DNA from: Paraburkholderia humisilvae
Lineage (GTDB): Bacteria > Pseudomonadota > Gammaproteobacteria > Burkholderiales > Burkholderiaceae
NCBI RefSeq assembly: GCF_902859855.1
Contig: NZ_CADIKH010000032.1
Span: forward strand, 20,024-84,023
Length of the DNA stretch: 64,000 bases
Direction of reading: 5' to 3'
A model generated the notes under the pieces. The model saw only the letters and a list, made by a program, of their open reading frames with translations, ran no database searches and was not told the DNA's origin. Shown here one piece after another: positions 17,822 through 27,748 of this stretch (position 1 is the stretch's first letter; each line of letters begins with the position of its first letter). The position numbers and the translations under genes are program-made.

Positions 17822-18102
17822 GTCCGATCCTCTTTGCCGGCCTCGCCTTCTGTCTGCCGGTCGGCTTTGACAAAGGCGACCGACGCGAACGCCGCGAGCA
17901 CCGCGAGCGTCAACGCGACATCGACTACCGCCTCCACGCCGCTTGCCGTGCCGACCAGCAGCAACGCCGCAATCCCCCCCGTACCGAACAGTTGAGCCGC
18001 CATCATGCGGTCGGCCCGCGTGGGACCGCGCAGCACGCTCAACAAGCCGACCGCAACCATGAACAGCACCAGTCCGGAGACGGTAATGAGCACGTCAGTC
18101 AT
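17818..18102 (-). CDS. mnhF: Mrp/Mnh antiporter subunit F
   Basis: The 94-residue protein starts at 18102 (MTDVLITVSGLVLF), inside the end of subunit E with an eight-base overlap. SVLRGPTRADRMMAAQLFGTGGIAALLL is the conserved MnhF core. The longer frame to 18396 reads through subunit E and is rejected. Confidence 0.9.
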   Translation of the reverse strand: MTDVLITVSGLVLFMVAVGLLSVLRGPTRADRMMAAQLFGTGGIAALLLVGTASGVEAVVDVALTLAVLAAFASVAFVKADRQTEGEAGKEDRT

Positions 18103-18622
18103 CTCGTTCCCCACGGGTGAATACGCCGGCAAGACGCCGCTCTTCGTCTGCCAACTGTTCGGCAATCGGCTGCGAAACGTCGAGGCAGTGGTAAACGAGC
18201 CCGTCTTCGGTGTCGTCAATCGGAAGCGAACCCGGCAGGAGGCTGGTGACGATCGCGAAATCATTGCGCGCCATGCCCGGCGGAAAACCGACACGATAGA
18301 CCACGATGCCCGGTTGCAACGGCAAGCGCGGGTGCAATGCACGGCGCGCCACGTCGATTCCGGCCAGCAGCGATTGCGCGAGGAAATGCGGTGCAAATAG
18401 CAGTAAAGCGCCGATGCGCAGTTGTCTTGCGGCGGGAGGCAGCAGAAGCAGGCTCATCTGCGTCGCGACGAGGGTCGCGACCAGGCCGAAAATCAGATCG
18501 GCCGGCTTCACGCTCGACATCAGAATGATCCAGAGCGCCAGAAAACACAGCGCGCGCGCCAGCGCGGCGCGCCAATGCGCACGCATATCGAGCAGGAAAG
18601 CATGAAGCGATGCGGTGTTCAT
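18095..18622 (-). CDS. mnhE: Mrp/Mnh antiporter subunit E, first gene of the operon
   Basis: A 175-residue protein with two or three N-terminal helices and the MnhE C-terminal signature (GIVVYRVGFPPGMARNDFAIVTSLLPGSLPIDD). Order E-F-G-(DUF4040/B)-C-D-D' on one transcript with 4-8 base overlaps throughout points to one complex made in fixed ratio, driving Na+ or K+ out against protons. The 36-base repeat found again 16 kb away starts seven bases before this start codon. Confidence 0.9.
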   Translation of the reverse strand: MNTASLHAFLLDMRAHWRAALARALCFLALWIILMSSVKPADLIFGLVATLVATQMSLLLLPPAARQLRIGALLLFAPHFLAQSLLAGIDVARRALHPRLPLQPGIVVYRVGFPPGMARNDFAIVTSLLPGSLPIDDTEDGLVYHCLDVSQPIAEQLADEERRLAGVFTRGERDD

Positions 18623-18628
18623 AAAAGA

Positions 18629-18664
18629 TGCACGCCTCCTCTACCGAAAGCCCGGCAATCGCGA
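18629..18664 (-). repeat. 36-base leader element, copy 1 (before mnhE)
   Basis: It matches 35011-35046 at 34 of 36 positions in the same orientation. On the minus strand it contains a stop codon followed by AGAGGAGG. An upstream small frame ends SRLPGFR at this TAG (copy 2: SRSPGFR). The AGGAGG lies 13 bases before the mnhE ATG, rather far for a Shine-Dalgarno. Confidence 0.75.
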
Positions 18665-18892
18665 CCTGCGAAACGGGTTGAAAACTTCGCTTTCTAGCGT
18701 GAAACCAATGCAAAGCATCGCGTACGCTTTGCGTGGGTTGCGTGAGGAAATCGACTGTTCTTTGGCTGCGGCCTTTTCTGTCCGCTGAACATATCGAGTT
18801 CCTATCATAGTTCCAGGAGACGACGTCGTCGAACTATCCATTGCGACAGCAGGCATTCCGCGGTGTGTTCCGGCAACTCAGTAGTCCGGCGT

Positions 18893-20362
18893 TCACGGCT
18901 CGTCGCCCGTTGAGGCCACTGAAGGCGCTTGCGAAACGCGAGGCATGCGGATACCGGCGTACGCAATCGCCACCGTCAGCAGCGGACTCGCGATGCAAAA
19001 CACCGCAAAGGGTGCATAGCTGAGCGTGGACACGCCAAGCGTCGCCGCCATGTAGGCGCCGCAACTGTTCCACGGAATCAGTGCGCCGGTCGTCGTGGCT
19101 GAGTCACCCACCGAGCGCGATAGCACGACGGGCGCGTAGCCGCGTGCCGCGAATGCGTTCTTGAACATCCGCGCCGGCAGCACGACCGCGATGAACTGGT
19201 CCGCCGTGACGATGTTCGTTGCGATGGTCGCCACCACCAGTGACCCCACCAGCGCGCCGCCGCTCTTTGCCCATTGGACGACCGGGGCGATGATGCGCTC
19301 TATCACGCCGCATTTCTCGACCACGCCCCCGAATGCCAGTGCCGTGATGATCAGCCAGATCGTATTCAACATGCTGTCCATGCCACCGCGAGTCAGCAGC
19401 GTGTCAAGCGCGGGATTCCCTGTGGCAGCCTTGTACCCGCTCACCAACGCGAGCCATACGCCTTTGAGCAACGCAATTCCGGTGGGCACGCCCTCGCGCG
19501 CCGCGGCAAACGTGATGACGCGCGCCGGTTCGACGAACACGGCGACCAGGCCACCCGCCAACGCGCCAAGAAAGATCGTGGTGAACGGCGGCATCCGGAA
19601 CAGCGTCAGCGCGACGACCAGAACAAGCGGCGCGAATAGCACCGGCGATATATGGAATGCGTTCTGCATCGCCGCCAGTTCGTCGCTCGCATCGAAATCG
19701 CCGGGCCGGCCGAACAGATAGAACACGGCCAGCGCGATGACGATCGCGACCAGCGAGGTCAGCAGCGTCTCGCGCACATGATGATAGAGATCGACGCCCG
19801 CCGCCGCAGCGGCAAGATTCGCGGAGTCCGAGAGCGGCGAGGACTTGTCGCCGAAATAAGCGCCGGAAATCACGGCTCCGGCTGTGATGGCAGGGTTCAG
19901 ATCCATGCTCTGGGAAATGCCCATCAACCCGATGCCGACCGTGCCCGCGACAGTCCATGACGTGCCGATGCTGAATGAGATCAACGCGCAGATCGCGGCC
20001 GCGGTAACGTAGAAATAGTCAGGGCTCAGCAACCTCAGGCCGTAATAGACCATCGCCACGATCGTGCCGCACATCGCCCACGTGCCGATCAGCGCGCCGA
20101 CCGCGAACAGGATGAAAATCGCACCAATGCCGGAGCTGACACTTGCGCTCGCGGCCTCCCCCAGCGACTTAAGCGAATGCCCGCGCCGCCAACCGATGAA
20201 TACAGCGATCATCGTCGCCACGACAAGCGCCACCTGGTTCGGCCCGTTCGAGCCGCCGTCGCCAAACAGGTAGTAGGACAGACCAACCAGCAGCACAAGG
20301 GCAGCGACTGGAATCAGCGCTTCGAACATCGTGACCGGCTGGGGTGACTCGTGCTTCTTCAT
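18893..20362 (-). CDS. nhaC: Na+/H+ antiporter NhaC family
   Basis: A 489-residue inner-membrane protein with about 12 helices. The NhaC core ISGAYFGDKSSPLSDSANLAAAAAG (about residues 167-191) and the second half TADQFIAVVLPARMF...TTTGALIPWNSCG are present. It extrudes sodium in exchange for protons. It sits directly upstream of the Mrp-type operon on the same strand with about 270 bases between, so the two cation antiporters may serve the same stress response. Confidence 0.93.
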   Translation of the reverse strand: MKKHESPQPVTMFEALIPVAALVLLVGLSYYLFGDGGSNGPNQVALVVATMIAVFIGWRRGHSLKSLGEAASASVSSGIGAIFILFAVGALIGTWAMCGTIVAMVYYGLRLLSPDYFYVTAAAICALISFSIGTSWTVAGTVGIGLMGISQSMDLNPAITAGAVISGAYFGDKSSPLSDSANLAAAAAGVDLYHHVRETLLTSLVAIVIALAVFYLFGRPGDFDASDELAAMQNAFHISPVLFAPLVLVVALTLFRMPPFTTIFLGALAGGLVAVFVEPARVITFAAAREGVPTGIALLKGVWLALVSGYKAATGNPALDTLLTRGGMDSMLNTIWLIITALAFGGVVEKCGVIERIIAPVVQWAKSGGALVGSLVVATIATNIVTADQFIAVVLPARMFKNAFAARGYAPVVLSRSVGDSATTTGALIPWNSCGAYMAATLGVSTLSYAPFAVFCIASPLLTVAIAYAGIRMPRVSQAPSVASTGDEP

Positions 20363-20569
20363 GACGATGCTCCCTCTGCGTTGTCGGCGCTCGGCCTTGC
20401 GATCCGGACCGCCCGGTTCACCAACCTGTCAACGAATGATGCAAGCCCCCATCCTGCGCGACGAATTCCGTACCGATATCACCGCCGTTACTTCAAGCAT
20501 AGGAAAGATTATTGGCGCGTGAATGCGCGTCGGCCTCCGGTTCAGCGCTACCCGGGCGGACCGAGCGGC

Positions 20570-21991
20570 TCAACCACCCTGCCCTCCCCCTAGCGCGACA
20601 TAAAGCGAGGCGCCATTTTGCAGCGCGGCCGCGCGCAACTGGATCAATTGCTGTTGCGCGGCAAACAGGTTGCGCTTCGCATCGACCACTTCGAGATAGA
20701 TGGAAATGCCGTTCTGGTATCGAAGTTCGGCCGCCTCCGCCAGGCGCTCTTCGGAGGCCACCGCGCGTTCCTGAGCGGCGATCTGCTCCTGCAGCCGCTG
20801 GCGCGCGATAAGGGCGTCGGATACCTCGCGGAAGGCTACCTGAACCGTCTTCTGATAGTTCGCGACGAGTTCGCTACGACGTGCTTGCGACAAGCCGAGT
20901 TGCGCGCTGCGGCGGCCCGCGTCGAATATCGGAAGCGTGACGAATCCGGATATCAGCCATGCCTGCTTGCCTGGCACGAACAGGTCGTTCAGCTCGGGAG
21001 ACACATAGCCAAAATTGCCCGTGAGCGAAATACGCGGAAAATAGTCGGCACGCGCCGCGCCGATATCCGCGTCGGCCGCCCGCAACGACTGCTCGGCCGC
21101 CCGAACATCCGGACGCAACGTGAGGAGCGAAGAAGGCAGGCCCGCATCGAGATTGCCGAACTGATCGGCGTCCTGCATCTCATGCCGCTCAGAAATGTCG
21201 ACGGGCAGCGGTCCGCCAATCAGGACCACCAACTGATCGCGCTGCTGTCCGGTCGTTCTTTGCAGCTCGGCCAGTTGCGTCTGCGCCTGAGTGACCAGGA
21301 TTTTCGCGTGCTCGTAATCGACGAGCGACGTCGCGCCGGCCTCGAGGCGCAGTGTCGCGACCTCCAGCGCGTATTGGCGCGTCGCAAGCGTATGTTCGGC
21401 AAGGGCGATGCCCTCATTGCCCGAAAGGATCGCGTAGTAGGTCGCCGCGACATTGCTGATCAGCGAAAGACGAAACGCTTGAGTCGCCTCGACGGTCGCC
21501 AGATAGTTCCGGCGCGCGGACTCCGCCATATTGGCGACACGCCCCCAGAAGTCCAGCTCGAACGACGTAACGGCCACCTGCACGTTGTACTGGTTGAAGT
21601 GAACCGACGTGTTGGTGTTCGGATCCTCGGGTTCGATCACGTTAAGCGGCGTCTTGGTGCGCGTCGCATCCGCGCCGGCGACCACTTGCGGAAACTGTGC
21701 GGAGCGCTGCACGCGATAGAGTGCCTGAGCCTGATCGATACGCGCGACGGAAGCGGCCAGATCGCGATTGCGCTCCAGCGCCGTCGCAATCAGTTGCCTG
21801 AGCGTCGGATCGCGAAAGAACATTTCCCATGTGACTTCGGACGCGAGCCGGTCGCCGCCCGCCGTGACAATATCCGCACTCTCGTAGCTGCCCGCTATCG
21901 GTAGATCGGGCTGCTGGTAGCGCGGCGCGAAATTGCACGACGCCAATGCAAGGCACGTGATGAGCGCAATCGCCACCCTAACCTTACGCAT
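20570..21991 (-). CDS. RND efflux outer-membrane lipoprotein (NodT family), pump 1
   Basis: The start at 21991 gives a 473-residue lipoprotein with lipobox LASC at Cys20, followed by the TolC-like double repeat (TWEMFFRDPTLRQLIATAL... and the second half ...TLRPDVRAAEQSLRAADADIGAARADYFP). It overlaps the pump gene by eight bases. It forms the outer-membrane channel of the tripartite exporter. The 14 extra codons upstream lie inside the pump gene and lack a signal. Confidence 0.9.
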   Translation of the reverse strand: MRKVRVAIALITCLALASCNFAPRYQQPDLPIAGSYESADIVTAGGDRLASEVTWEMFFRDPTLRQLIATALERNRDLAASVARIDQAQALYRVQRSAQFPQVVAGADATRTKTPLNVIEPEDPNTNTSVHFNQYNVQVAVTSFELDFWGRVANMAESARRNYLATVEATQAFRLSLISNVAATYYAILSGNEGIALAEHTLATRQYALEVATLRLEAGATSLVDYEHAKILVTQAQTQLAELQRTTGQQRDQLVVLIGGPLPVDISERHEMQDADQFGNLDAGLPSSLLTLRPDVRAAEQSLRAADADIGAARADYFPRISLTGNFGYVSPELNDLFVPGKQAWLISGFVTLPIFDAGRRSAQLGLSQARRSELVANYQKTVQVAFREVSDALIARQRLQEQIAAQERAVASEERLAEAAELRYQNGISIYLEVVDAKRNLFAAQQQLIQLRAAALQNGASLYVALGGGQGG

Positions 21992-24900
21992 CGCGCTCTC
22001 CTGCGAGCGGCGCTTCGTCTTCGTCCTCGTCATGCGCCCGCTTGCGGCTCAGCCATCTACGCGCAACGACATAGAACAGCGGTGTGAAGAAAATGCCAAA
22101 CAGCGTGGCGGTGAGCATGCTGCCCATGATCCCGGTGCCCACCGCCTGCCGCCCCGCCGCGCCCGCGCCTGTTGCGAGTACAAGCGGCAGCATGCCGAGC
22201 ACGAAGGTCACGCTCGTCATCAGGATCGGCCGCAGGCGCTGGCGAGCGCCGTTCACGGCCGCGCTCACCGTATCGCTACCCGCGGCCTCTTCCTTGATCG
22301 CGAATTCGACGATCAGGATGGCGTTCTTCGCGGCGAGGCCGATAATCGTCACGAGGCCGATATTGAAGTAGACATCGGCGGAGAAGCCGCGGGCCATCGT
22401 CAGCAGAACCGCGCCCAGCACGCCCAGCGGAATGATCAGCAAAACCGCAACGGGTATCGCCCAACTCTCGTAAAGCGCGGCAAGCAGCAGAAAAACCACC
22501 ACGAAGGAAAGCACCAGCAACGCCCCGATCTGCCCGGCTGCCTGCTGCTCCTCGAAGGCCGTGCCCGTCCATTCATAAGTCAGGCTGCCGGAAAGGACGT
22601 TGCCCGCGATGCGTTCCATTTCCGCGAGCGCCGCGCCGCTCGAGCGGCCTGGCGCTGCCTGCCCGGAGATCGTAGCCGCCGGAAATCCGTTGTAGCGCTC
22701 GACCTGCTGCGGGCCGGAAGTCCAGTGCACGGTCGAGAACGCCGAAAACGGCACCATCTCGCCGACGTTGTTGCGCAGCCGGATCACACCGATGTCCTCG
22801 GGGCGCATGCGCTGATCGGCATCGGCCTGCATCAGCACGCGCAGCACGTTCCCCTCGTAGATGAAATCGTTCACGTAGTTCGAGCCGAACGCTAGCGCGA
22901 GCGCGCTGTTCACCTGTCCGATCTGCAGCCCCAGCGCGCGCGCCTTCACGCGATCGATATCGACATACAGCTGCGGCGCAGCCGGCAAGCCCTCAGGACG
23001 CACGCCCACCAGCAACGGACTGCGCGACGCTTCCGCAAGGATGCGTCCGCTCGCCTGCTGCAACGCCGCGCCGCCCACGCCGCTGCGGTCCAGTATCTTC
23101 ATCGTGAAGCCGCTCGCATTGCCGAGCGACGGAATCGCCGGCGGATTGAGCGCGAACACGAGCGCCTGGGGGATATTCCGCAGTGCCGCGTTCGCGCGCG
23201 CGACCAATGCCTCCGCGGAATTCGAAGCGCCCGGCCGCTGCGCCCACGGCTTCAGATCGACGAACGACATCGCGGCCGACTGCCCCTGACCGAAAAAGCT
23301 GAACCCCGTGATCGATGCGATATTGCGCACCTGGGGCTGCTGCCGGAGAAAGGCCTCGGCCTGATCGACGACCTGTTGCGTGCGTTGCGACGTCGCGCCG
23401 GGCGCCGCGGTATACGCGACGAAGAAATATCCCTGGTCTTCGTTCGGAATGAAACCGCGCGGCAAACGGTTGAAGAACAGTCCGGTCGCGATGCAGACGA
23501 CCAGAAATAGGACCAGCCATCGTACCGGCGTGCGCAGCATGACCTGCACGGCCCGCACATAGCGCTCCGTTGCGAACTCCATCCCCCGGTTGAACGCGTC
23601 GAAAATGCGCTGCAGCGTGCGGGCCGGCCAACGCGCGACGGTGCGCTTTCCCGCGCCACTATCCTTCTTCGCCTTGATGCCCAGTAACGTCGCCGACATC
23701 GCCACGCCCAGCGTCAGCGCGAGCACCGTGGAGAGAAAGATCGAGATGGTCAGCGTGACCGAGAACTGCCGATAGATCGCGCCCGTCGAACCAGGAAAGA
23801 AGGCCATCGGAACGAACACGGCAACGAGTACCAGCGTGCTCGCGATAATCGCCCCCGCGATCTGCCCGATCGCCTTCACGGTCGCGCGACGGGCGCTGAG
23901 GCCCTCGTTCTGGATCACGCTCTCGACACTTTCCACCACCACGATCGCATCGTCGTTCAGTATGCCGATCGCGACCACCATGCCGAACAACGACAGCAGA
24001 TTGATTGAGAGTCCGAACAAATAGATGCCGACACAGGTGCCGACCAGGGCAATCGGCACAACCAGCGTGGGAATCAGCGTCGCCTGCCACTTCTGAAGAA
24101 ACAGGAACACGACGACCGTGACCAGCAGCAGCGCTTCGACCATGGTACGCAGCACGCCATGCAGCGAGGTCGTGATAAACGGCGTCGTATCGAACGGCAC
24201 GACCCATACCACGCCCTTCGGAAAGGTCGGCTGCAATTGCGCGAGACGCTCGCGCACGGCGTTTGCAACGGCCAGCGCATTGGCCCCGCTAGCGAGCTGA
24301 ATGGCAATCCCTGCGGAGTCCTTGCCGTTCACACGAAAGCGGAAGCCATAGCTGTCGTTGCCCAGCTCGACCCGCGCGACGTCGCCCAGGCGCACCGTGG
24401 AACCGTCCGGGTTCGAGCGCACGATGATCTCGCGGAACTGCTCGGGCGTTGAAAAGCGGCCCCGTGTGACGATCTGCGCGTTGAGCTCGGCACCCGGCGC
24501 AATCGGCTGTTCGCCCAGTCCCCCGCCCGCAGTCTGGCTGTTCTGTTCCTGGATGGCCGCCATCACTTCGTTAGCCGAGAGGCCGAAACTGCCAAGCTTT
24601 TCCGGATCGATCCAGATGCGCATCGCGTACGACGATCCGAACAGCTGCGCGTCACCCACGCCGGGAATGCGGCGCAGTTCGTTGATGATGTTGTTCGCGG
24701 CAAAGTTGCCGAGTTCGACGTCCGCGATCGAACCGTCGACCGATTGCAACGCGATGAGCATCAGAAACCCCGACGAGGCTTTCGTGACCCGCACGCCCAC
24801 CTGCCGGACCTCGAGCGGCAGCCGCGGCTCGACGCGGCCCACCCGATCCTGAACCTGCGAGAGCGCGACATCGAGGTCGGTGCCGGGCTTGAGCGTGACG

Positions 24901-25172
24901 GTGATCTGCGCGGTGCCGTTCGAGCGGCTCGTTGACGACATGTAGAGAAAATTCTCGACGCCGTTCATCTCGTCCTCGATGACCGACGTGACCGTGCGGT
25001 CCAGCGTCTGCGCGTCCGCGCCGCTGTAGACCGCCGATATCGTCAGCGACGGCGGCGCGACCTCGGGGTACTGCTCGATCGGCAGCAGCATCAGCGCGAT
25101 CGCGCCAAACAGCGTGATGAAGAGCGCGACCACCCACGCGAATACCGGCCTGTAGACGAAGAATTGCTTCAT
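21984..25172 (-). CDS. RND multidrug efflux permease (HAE1 family), pump 1
   Basis: A 1062-residue AcrB-type trimeric proton-driven pump. Visible marks: MKQFFVYRPVFAWVVALFI at the N terminus, the GILNDDAIVVVESVESVI segment of TM4 with paired Asp residues for proton relay, and the mirrored GLAAKNAILIVEFA in TM10-11. It lies between adaptor (11-base gap) and outer-membrane gene (overlap). Substrates are likely amphiphilic drugs but cannot be specified. Confidence 0.94.
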   Translation of the reverse strand: MKQFFVYRPVFAWVVALFITLFGAIALMLLPIEQYPEVAPPSLTISAVYSGADAQTLDRTVTSVIEDEMNGVENFLYMSSTSRSNGTAQITVTLKPGTDLDVALSQVQDRVGRVEPRLPLEVRQVGVRVTKASSGFLMLIALQSVDGSIADVELGNFAANNIINELRRIPGVGDAQLFGSSYAMRIWIDPEKLGSFGLSANEVMAAIQEQNSQTAGGGLGEQPIAPGAELNAQIVTRGRFSTPEQFREIIVRSNPDGSTVRLGDVARVELGNDSYGFRFRVNGKDSAGIAIQLASGANALAVANAVRERLAQLQPTFPKGVVWVVPFDTTPFITTSLHGVLRTMVEALLLVTVVVFLFLQKWQATLIPTLVVPIALVGTCVGIYLFGLSINLLSLFGMVVAIGILNDDAIVVVESVESVIQNEGLSARRATVKAIGQIAGAIIASTLVLVAVFVPMAFFPGSTGAIYRQFSVTLTISIFLSTVLALTLGVAMSATLLGIKAKKDSGAGKRTVARWPARTLQRIFDAFNRGMEFATERYVRAVQVMLRTPVRWLVLFLVVCIATGLFFNRLPRGFIPNEDQGYFFVAYTAAPGATSQRTQQVVDQAEAFLRQQPQVRNIASITGFSFFGQGQSAAMSFVDLKPWAQRPGASNSAEALVARANAALRNIPQALVFALNPPAIPSLGNASGFTMKILDRSGVGGAALQQASGRILAEASRSPLLVGVRPEGLPAAPQLYVDIDRVKARALGLQIGQVNSALALAFGSNYVNDFIYEGNVLRVLMQADADQRMRPEDIGVIRLRNNVGEMVPFSAFSTVHWTSGPQQVERYNGFPAATISGQAAPGRSSGAALAEMERIAGNVLSGSLTYEWTGTAFEEQQAAGQIGALLVLSFVVVFLLLAALYESWAIPVAVLLIIPLGVLGAVLLTMARGFSADVYFNIGLVTIIGLAAKNAILIVEFAIKEEAAGSDTVSAAVNGARQRLRPILMTSVTFVLGMLPLVLATGAGAAGRQAVGTGIMGSMLTATLFGIFFTPLFYVVARRWLSRKRAHDEDEDEAPLAGERDA

Positions 25173-25183
25173 GAGCGTGCCGC

Positions 25184-26356
25184 TCAGGAGTGACCGGCGG
25201 GAACGGGATGGGCGTCCACACGCTGCCCCGGCTGGACTTTCTGCCAGCCATCGACGATGACGCGCTCACCGGGTTCCAGGCCGTCCTTGACGACCCATTG
25301 CCCCGCTTGCTGCGGGCCCAGTACGACATTGCGGCGGACCACGGTGCCATCGTCGGCGACGATCGAGAGGCTGGTCGCATTGTTGTCGAACTGCACAGCG
25401 CGCGCGGGCACGACGAGGCCGTTCGGTATCGTGCCGATCACGATCCGGCCGCGCACGAACTGCCCCGGCAGCAGCACGCGCGACGCATTGTCAAAGCGCG
25501 CGCGCAGGATCTGCGTACCGGTGGAGGGTTCGACGACAAGATCGGTGAAGTCGAGCACGCCCGGTTCTTTGTATTCGTCCCCGTTCGCAAGCGTAAGCCA
25601 TACCTGCGCGCGGTCCGCGGCGCTCGCCGCGATGGCACCCGACTTGATCTGCCTGCGCAGTTCCAGCAATGACAGGTTCGATTGCGTAAAGACGGCGTTC
25701 ACCGGCGTCAACTGATTGATCTGCGTCAGCAAGGTCGCGCCGCCTGCGCTGACCAGCGCGCCCTCGGTGACGAGCGCGCGCCCCACGCGCCCCGCGATGG
25801 GCGCGCGGACCGTGCAGCGGTCAAGCCTCAAACGGGCCAACGTGACGGCGGCGCGCGCGTCTGCGACGTTTGCCTGGGCCTGCTGCAGGGCCGCCACTGC
25901 CGCCTCGTATTCCTGCGCGCTGACCACCTGGCGGGCCACCAGCGGCTTGAATCGCGCGACTTCGGAAGCTGCATTGCCCTGCACCGCCTGCGCGCGATCG
26001 AGCGCCGCCTGCGCTTGCTGCAGCGCAGCTTCGTAGTCACGGGAATCGATCTGAAAGAGCGGCGCGCCGGCACGTACGTCGGTGCCCTCTTCATAGAGGC
26101 GCCGCTCGACGATGCCGTCCACGCGTGCGCGGACCTCCGCCGACCGAATCGCTTCAATTCGCCCGGGCAGTTCGACCACCCTTGGAATCGATTGCACCGC
26201 AACCGTTTCGACCAGCACGCTCGGCGGTGGCGGCGCGGCGGTGCCCGGCGCTTGCCGGTCGTGGCATCCGACGCCTGTCAGCAACAACGACATCGCGACG
26301 ACGAGCAAGCAGGGACGATAGTGTCTGAGTTCGCAGTTTGACACTTGAAGCTCCAC
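25184..26356 (-). CDS. RND periplasmic adaptor lipoprotein, pump 1
   Basis: Up to 390 residues, with lipobox LTGVGC and the AcrA/MexA layout: beta-barrel edge (VVELPGRIEAIRSAEVRARVDG), lipoyl half-motif (VRAGAPLFQIDSRDYEAAL), coiled-coil hairpin (about 110-170) and GRVGRALVTEGALVSAG. The first codon is GTG at 26356 without a clear ribosome site; the ATG 21 codons on (MSLLLTG) is an alternative that still gives a lipoprotein signal. A TCACGCGTGA palindrome lies 13 bases upstream (26369-26378), an operator candidate. Confidence 0.9.
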   Translation of the reverse strand: MELQVSNCELRHYRPCLLVVAMSLLLTGVGCHDRQAPGTAAPPPPSVLVETVAVQSIPRVVELPGRIEAIRSAEVRARVDGIVERRLYEEGTDVRAGAPLFQIDSRDYEAALQQAQAALDRAQAVQGNAASEVARFKPLVARQVVSAQEYEAAVAALQQAQANVADARAAVTLARLRLDRCTVRAPIAGRVGRALVTEGALVSAGGATLLTQINQLTPVNAVFTQSNLSLLELRRQIKSGAIAASAADRAQVWLTLANGDEYKEPGVLDFTDLVVEPSTGTQILRARFDNASRVLLPGQFVRGRIVIGTIPNGLVVPARAVQFDNNATSLSIVADDGTVVRRNVVLGPQQAGQWVVKDGLEPGERVIVDGWQKVQPGQRVDAHPVPAGHS

Positions 26357-26755
26357 TGAGGTGGCGCGTCACGCGTGAGACTGATCGGCGCATTGCGATA
26401 TCCACTCAAACTTTGATGGCGTTCCTTCGGGGCGTGCGGTCCCGACTGGAAGCGCGCTCAATGCGTTTTCCTTTAACGCCTCCGGTGACCAAGCCGGTAA
26501 CGTTTACAACGATCCACCGCGAATGACTAGACGCTTTCGCAGATCGGTGGATCGAAAACTTCTTGAAGTTGGGATTCTATTTAATACTATTGATTGACAA
26601 TGCACACGCTTAAATTTCTTTATCTTGAGTGATTCCCTATCTATGGGAAGCCTGTTTGCCTGGTCGGCCAACATGGCTTGCAGGCCGTTCCAGCGCCGAA
26701 GGAACCACAGCTGATGAGCGACATCAATCGTCGTCTTACCTCGGGAGATTGGATT
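26357..26755. other. Divergent intergenic region between RND pump 1 and rcnB-like gene
   Basis: About 400 bases holding both promoters. It contains the 10-bp palindrome TCACGCGTGA at 26369-26378 and, toward the rcnB-like gene, an AT-rich part (26560-26640). No gene for the pump's regulator is present here, which is unusual for RND operons. Confidence 0.5.
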
Positions 26756-27076
26756 ATGAAAAGCCAACGTATTCTTTCCGTCATCGCAGCGCTCCTCGTC
26801 GGTGTCACGTCCGCGGCGCTCGCGCAAGGCAACGACGAACAAAGCCAGGGCATGGGCCGCCAGCAGGTCATGCCAACCATCCCGCATCGCGACTGGCACA
26901 AAGGTCAGCAGGTGCCGCGGGAATACCGGGATCACAATTTTATGTTGGATAACTGGAAGGACCATAAGCTGACCGCTCCCCCGCGTGGCCAGCAATGGCT
27001 CGGCGTCAACGGCGACTATGTGCTCGTCAACCGGAACAACTGGAAAGTGGTCAAGGTCGTTGGAGCGACCGACTAA
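26756..27076 (+). CDS. RcnB-family periplasmic protein
   Basis: The start at 26756 has GGGAG upstream and gives a signal peptide MKSQRILSVIAALLVGVTSAALAQ. The 106-residue protein carries the RcnB-type repeat ending: VPREYRDHNFMLDNWKDHKLTAPPRGQQWLGVNGDYVLVNRNNWKVVKVV. RcnB of E. coli modulates nickel/cobalt export; here metal specificity is unproven and no RcnA exporter is adjacent. The stop codon TAA lies exactly at the left edge of the IS remnant, so the last residues may have been altered by insertion. Confidence 0.85.
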   Translation: MKSQRILSVIAALLVGVTSAALAQGNDEQSQGMGRQQVMPTIPHRDWHKGQQVPREYRDHNFMLDNWKDHKLTAPPRGQQWLGVNGDYVLVNRNNWKVVKVVGATD

Positions 27077-27747
27077 GAAGCTTTAACAAAATGACATTTG
27101 GGGCTGTTTGCTTGCGAAGGACGCTGTTAACCTGATCGTCGTTTCGACGACGAAAAGGGACATGGCCAAACCAATACTGGACGCGAACTGTAGGCACTGA
27201 TCGAACCGTTGCTGGTGCCGCCTGCGCGACTGGCAAGCCGCCCGCGTGTGGGACCGGCTGCACGAGTTCTGCTTGCGCACCTGCGTGCAGCCGACCAGAT
27301 CGACTGGTCCCAAGTTTTCGTCGATTCCTCTTCAATTCGTGCGGTGGGCGCGGGTCAAAAACGGGACCCAATCCCACCGGCCGCGCGCGACCTGGTTCAA
27401 AGCACCATCTCATCACCGAAGCGCGGAGCATCCCGCTCGCGGTGATCCTGACGGGCGCGAATCGCCATGACGTCACCCAGTTACACGCCCTGGTCGACGC
27501 CATCCCGCCCATCGGCGGCAAGCGCGGCCGGCATCGCCACTGAAATCGCCCGACGTGGCCAGCCTCACAGCTGCGGGCTGGGTAAAACCCGCTGGGTCGT
27601 CGAGCGAACCATCTCGTGGCTTCACAACTTTCGACGACTGCGCATCCGCTTCGAACGTCTCGCGTTCATCCATGAGGCCTGCATGAAAATCGCCTGCTGC
27701 ATCATCTGCTGGCGAACACTGAAGAATTCATTTTGTAGCGCTTCTTA
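27074..27747 (+). mobile_element. IS5-family (IS427-like) insertion sequence remnant
   Basis: The ends are imperfect inverted repeats: left TAAGAAGCTTTAACAAAATGA, right end read inward TAAGAAGCGCTACAAAATGAA. Flanks CTAA/TTAA could be a degenerated target duplication. The element is about 675 bases, shorter than an intact IS427-type copy, because the transposase has internal deletions. The left end touches the rcnB-like stop codon. Confidence 0.8.
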
Positions 27748-27748
27748 A
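27162..27748 (+). pseudogene. Degenerate IS5-family transposase
   Basis: The pieces are in three frames: MAKPILD at 27162; ALIEPLL just after a frame change and an in-frame TAG; then, after a missing block, RDWQAARVWDRLHE, DQIDWSQVFVDSSSIRAVG (first catalytic Asp region), HHLITEARSIPLAVILTGANRHDV, and finally GLGKTRWVVERTISWLHNFRRLRIRFE, which holds the catalytic Glu. Two deletions and several shifts make it inactive. The family call rests on these conserved blocks. Confidence 0.88.

Noticed and set aside
20618..21904. 428-codon plus-strand open frame
   Set aside because: It is antisense to the pump 1 outer-membrane lipoprotein gene and has no family match.
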